From Deltaproteobacteria bacterium (GTDB lineage Bacteria > Desulfobacterota > Desulfomonilia > UBA1062), in NCBI GenBank assembly GCA_018433775.1, contig JAHDQN010000057.1, positions 1-64,000 of the forward strand: DNA of 64,000 nucleotides, read 5' to 3'. The notes below the pieces were generated by a model. It saw only the letters and a program-made list of their open reading frames with translations, did not search any database and was not told where the DNA came from. Position numbers and translations under genes: made by a program. Shown piece after piece: positions 61,981 through 64,000 of the stretch (the first letter of the stretch is position 1; each line of letters opens with the position of its first letter).

Positions 61981-62622
61981 TCAGCCGTCCCCGGGAGAGA
62001 GCCCCTTGACCGCCGAGAGCCGCATCCAGGACAGCGCCCAGATCAGTCCGAGCAGGAGCAGGGCGGAGGCGAGGACGGCGCATATCAGCAGCATGACCCT
62101 GAAATCCGGATATCCCGTAAGCGCCAGGAGCGCTTCTTCGTCGGAAACGATCCCGATTACAGAATCGTCGCCCTCGAAAGCCGACCAGGACACCCAGAGC
62201 CGGGCAGACACCTTGTCGTGCCTGATCCAGTTCGTTCCGTTCGTGCCCGTGCGTATCCGGGGGATCACCTCCTCGGCGTTGATGTAACCCCCGAACGCCT
62301 CCTTGAGCGAGGGGCTCCCGCCCTCGATCCCCGGGAGATTCGTGGATACGATTCGGGAATCTCGCACGATGAAGTACCGGAATGTATCCCGGAAGGGCCA
62401 GTTTTCCACCGTGAGCTCCCGGGTGCTTTCCCCTCGCTGCCCCGCCAGGGCGAGGACCTGTTCCTGAAAAGCCACCATAGTGTGGATATATTTCTCCCTT
62501 TTTGCATTCATGGCCCAGAACATGCTTCCCCACACGATGACGAGCAGAAACAGGATGACGATCTCGGTCAGCGAGATCTTATTTTTCAGGCCGGCGATCT
62601 CCGGCGGCAAGCGCTTTTTCAT
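61981..62622 (-). CDS. Membrane-anchored extracytoplasmic-domain protein
   Basis: 213 aa from the ATG at 62622 (the frame goes to 62721, and no convincing ribosome site was found for either). One helix near residues 15-40 (ISLTEIVILFLLVIVWGSMF), a 110-residue external domain (Cache-like layout with FRDTFRYFIVRDSRIVSTN) and a second helix near residues 175-200 (MLLICAVLASALLLLGLIWA). It looks like a sensor module without a kinase. No output gene is next to it. Confidence 0.6.
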   Translation of the reverse strand: MKKRLPPEIAGLKNKISLTEIVILFLLVIVWGSMFWAMNAKREKYIHTMVAFQEQVLALAGQRGESTRELTVENWPFRDTFRYFIVRDSRIVSTNLPGIEGGSPSLKEAFGGYINAEEVIPRIRTGTNGTNWIRHDKVSARLWVSWSAFEGDDSVIGIVSDEEALLALTGYPDFRVMLLICAVLASALLLLGLIWALSWMRLSAVKGLSPGDG

Positions 62623-62818
62623 GGTGGTGACACTACTAGCCGAAAACAGGACGTTATTCAAGTGGGTATTGATTCCCGTATTGCATATTCTACACATGTA
62701 TGGTACAAGAAGCTTACGCACTGGTTCATAACTTGCTGAAAATACTGATTAATCAAAGATTGGCTTCAATTGGCATGCTAGATGCATCTGTGAGCCGAGT
62801 GTGAAGGAAGGGTACAGT

Positions 62819-63043
62819 ATGAGCAGGCGAAGCAATCTTGATATCATTTTGAAGAACATGGATACGGAAAAGGCCACCAAGATATTGGCGAAGTCCCTGT
62901 ATAAAGAGCTCATGAACAACGGATTCACCAACCGGGATATCATCAACTTCTCCAAGGAGATGCTGGAGTATATGGCCTCTGAAATGAGGAAGCAGGCCGG
63001 TGCCGATGCCTCCCGGAAGAAGGACCGCCTGTTAATCGGCTAG
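62819..63043 (+). CDS. Small hypothetical protein, 74 aa
   Basis: ATG at 62819 with GAAGGG at good spacing. Helical: LDIILKNMDTEKATKILAK, then ELMNNGFTNRDIINFSKEM. No family recognised, though the repeated short helices suggest a DNA- or protein-binding helical bundle. It ends tail-to-tail with cmk with a 12-bp overlap. Confidence 0.65.
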   Translation: MSRRSNLDIILKNMDTEKATKILAKSLYKELMNNGFTNRDIINFSKEMLEYMASEMRKQAGADASRKKDRLLIG

Positions 63044-63694
63044 TTTTTCCTGTATCACTTCCATGACCCGGGAGATCACCTCGTCGATTCCCAGGTGTGT
63101 CGTATCAACCACAACAGCGTGTTCCGGGACAACGAGCGGCGCAACACCCCGGGACGCATCGCGCTGATCCCTCTCTTTCAGATCACCGAGCACCTTTTCA
63201 CAGGAAATATCGAATCCCTTTGAGACCAGCTCCTCGTGTCTTCTCCTGGCCCGCTCCTCGGCGGAGGCGTCGATGTAGATCTTGACGTCGGCATCGGGGA
63301 AGACCACGGAGCCGGTATCCCTGCCCTCGGCCACGAGGGGACTCTTCTCCCGGAACGAGCGCTGCAGGCTCAGCAGGGCCTCTCTCACCTGCGGATGCAC
63401 GGCGATCCGCGACGAGAGCGAGCTGATGTGGTGAGAACGGATCGCCTGTGTCACGTCGCGCCCGCGAATGCTCACCCTGCCGCGCCCGAGCCCGATTCCG
63501 GCGTGCCGTGCAGCCTGTGCGCACGCATCCCCGTCGGCCGGGTCTACACCGGCCTCGTCGACCGCGAGGGCGGCGGCCCGGTAGAGTGCCCCGGTGTCGA
63601 GGTAGGTGAACCCGAGCCTTTCGGCAACCTGCCTGGCGATGGTGGATTTCCCGCTTCCCGCGGGCCCGTCGATGGTGACTGCCGTGTGTCTCAC
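63032..63694 (-). CDS. cmk: Cytidylate kinase
   Basis: 220 aa from the GTG at 63694, with GGAGGGG upstream. TIDGPAGSGKSTIARQVAE (P-loop, about 7-25), LGFTYLDTGALYRAAAL, FPDADVKIYIDASAEERARRR (about 145) and ERDQRDASR (lid, about 177) match the family. Phosphorylates CMP and dCMP. The GTG overlaps the aroA stop (GTGA), so the two are coupled. Confidence 0.95.
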   Translation of the reverse strand: MRHTAVTIDGPAGSGKSTIARQVAERLGFTYLDTGALYRAAALAVDEAGVDPADGDACAQAARHAGIGLGRGRVSIRGRDVTQAIRSHHISSLSSRIAVHPQVREALLSLQRSFREKSPLVAEGRDTGSVVFPDADVKIYIDASAEERARRRHEELVSKGFDISCEKVLGDLKERDQRDASRGVAPLVVPEHAVVVDTTHLGIDEVISRVMEVIQEKLAD

Positions 63695-64000
63695 CGGCAC
63701 CCCTCCATGAGGGAGAAAAAGCCCGGGAACGAGATGTCCACACACTGCGTGTCGTCGAGGTCAACCTCGATGCCCGCGATCCGGGAGAGGATGAAAAAGG
63801 ACATGGCGATGCGGTGGTCGGAAAAGGTCCGGACCGGCCCAGCCCTGAGGCTCAGCGGCCCGTCGATGACCAGGCCGTCGGGGGTCTCCTCGATTTGGGC
63901 GCCCAGGGATGCGAATCCCCTGACCAGGGCGCCGATGCGGTCGGTCTCCTTGACCCTGAGCTCGGATGCGTCCCGTATCACGGTGGTGCCCTTGGCGAAG
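63691..64000 (-). CDS. aroA: 3-phosphoshikimate 1-carboxyvinyltransferase (EPSP synthase), C-terminal part
   Basis: Partial: about 103 codons, with the rest beyond the right edge of the window. KETDRIGALVRGFASLGA, TFSDHRIAMSFFI and FPGFFSLMEG are the C-terminal family signatures; the frame stays open to base 64000 (FAKGTTVIRDASELRVKE). Joins phosphoshikimate and PEP in aromatic amino acid synthesis. The stop overlaps the cmk start. Confidence 0.95.
   Translation of the reverse strand, partial: FAKGTTVIRDASELRVKETDRIGALVRGFASLGAQIEETPDGLVIDGPLSLRAGPVRTFSDHRIAMSFFILSRIAGIEVDLDDTQCVDISFPGFFSLMEGCR

Overview
The window looks like chromosomal DNA of an anaerobic Desulfobacterota (former Deltaproteobacteria), perhaps a syntrophic or sulfate-reducing aromatic or fatty-acid degrader. 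This is an inference. The grounds are AMP- and ADP-forming acyl-CoA synthetases, a giant 2-hydroxyacyl-CoA-dehydratase-type activase, an acyl-CoA dehydrogenase with a C-terminal rubredoxin-like domain, an old-yellow-enzyme protein ending after its Fe-S motif, and REP-like 'GGGGTCAGGT' repeats. No tRNA, rRNA or CRISPR array was seen.

Region 1 (about 0.5-24.2 kb) is an accessory catabolic and uptake island. It holds two soluble Cache-like sensor paralogues, three-domain-worth of NTF2/SnoaL-like proteins, an SDR, an orphan PAS histidine kinase, a nitroreductase-like protein, a TetR regulator, an alpha/beta hydrolase, an acyl-CoA ligase, an OYE-type reductase, a ruined acyl-CoA dehydrogenase, a PEP-mutase/isocitrate-lyase family enzyme, and then YCF48-like, MMPL/RND, DUF1302 and DUF1329 envelope proteins. 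Reading the intergenic DNA by eye shows six copies of a 21-bp palindromic site (best copy is a perfect 10-1-10 palindrome, 15861-15881). They lie in front of the TetR gene and of three operons. Two operons carry site pairs with the same 129-bp spacing. I propose one TetR regulon that controls import and CoA activation of a hydrophobic substrate.

Region 2 (24.3-31 kb) holds a chemoreceptor and a patch of mobile-DNA damage: a truncated methyltransferase, a broken IS110-family element that seems to sit inside a repeat whose uninterrupted copy lies at the window start, and a frameshifted DUF4062/ATPase gene.

Region 3 (30.4-38.2 kb) carries an SPFH/NfeD pair, a PHP-phosphotransferase fusion overlapping a THEP1-like half protein, DUF5996, a capA remnant, the rtcB-archease RNA repair pair and a small zinc-ribbon gene. 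Region 4 (39-46.6 kb) has acetyl-CoA synthetase, an ADP-forming acyl-CoA synthetase fused to a GNAT domain, and a NarL-type two-component pair whose regulator stop codon lies in a REP/MITE-like element.

Region 5 (47-64 kb) is mainly housekeeping: a translationally coupled Rrf2-nifS-nifU-nadA operon, MOSC protein, lipoprotein, the giant CoA activase, MntP, CIRCE-groES-groEL, a second TetR, yacG-pcnB, membrane sensor-like protein, and an aroA-cmk operon that runs off the right edge.
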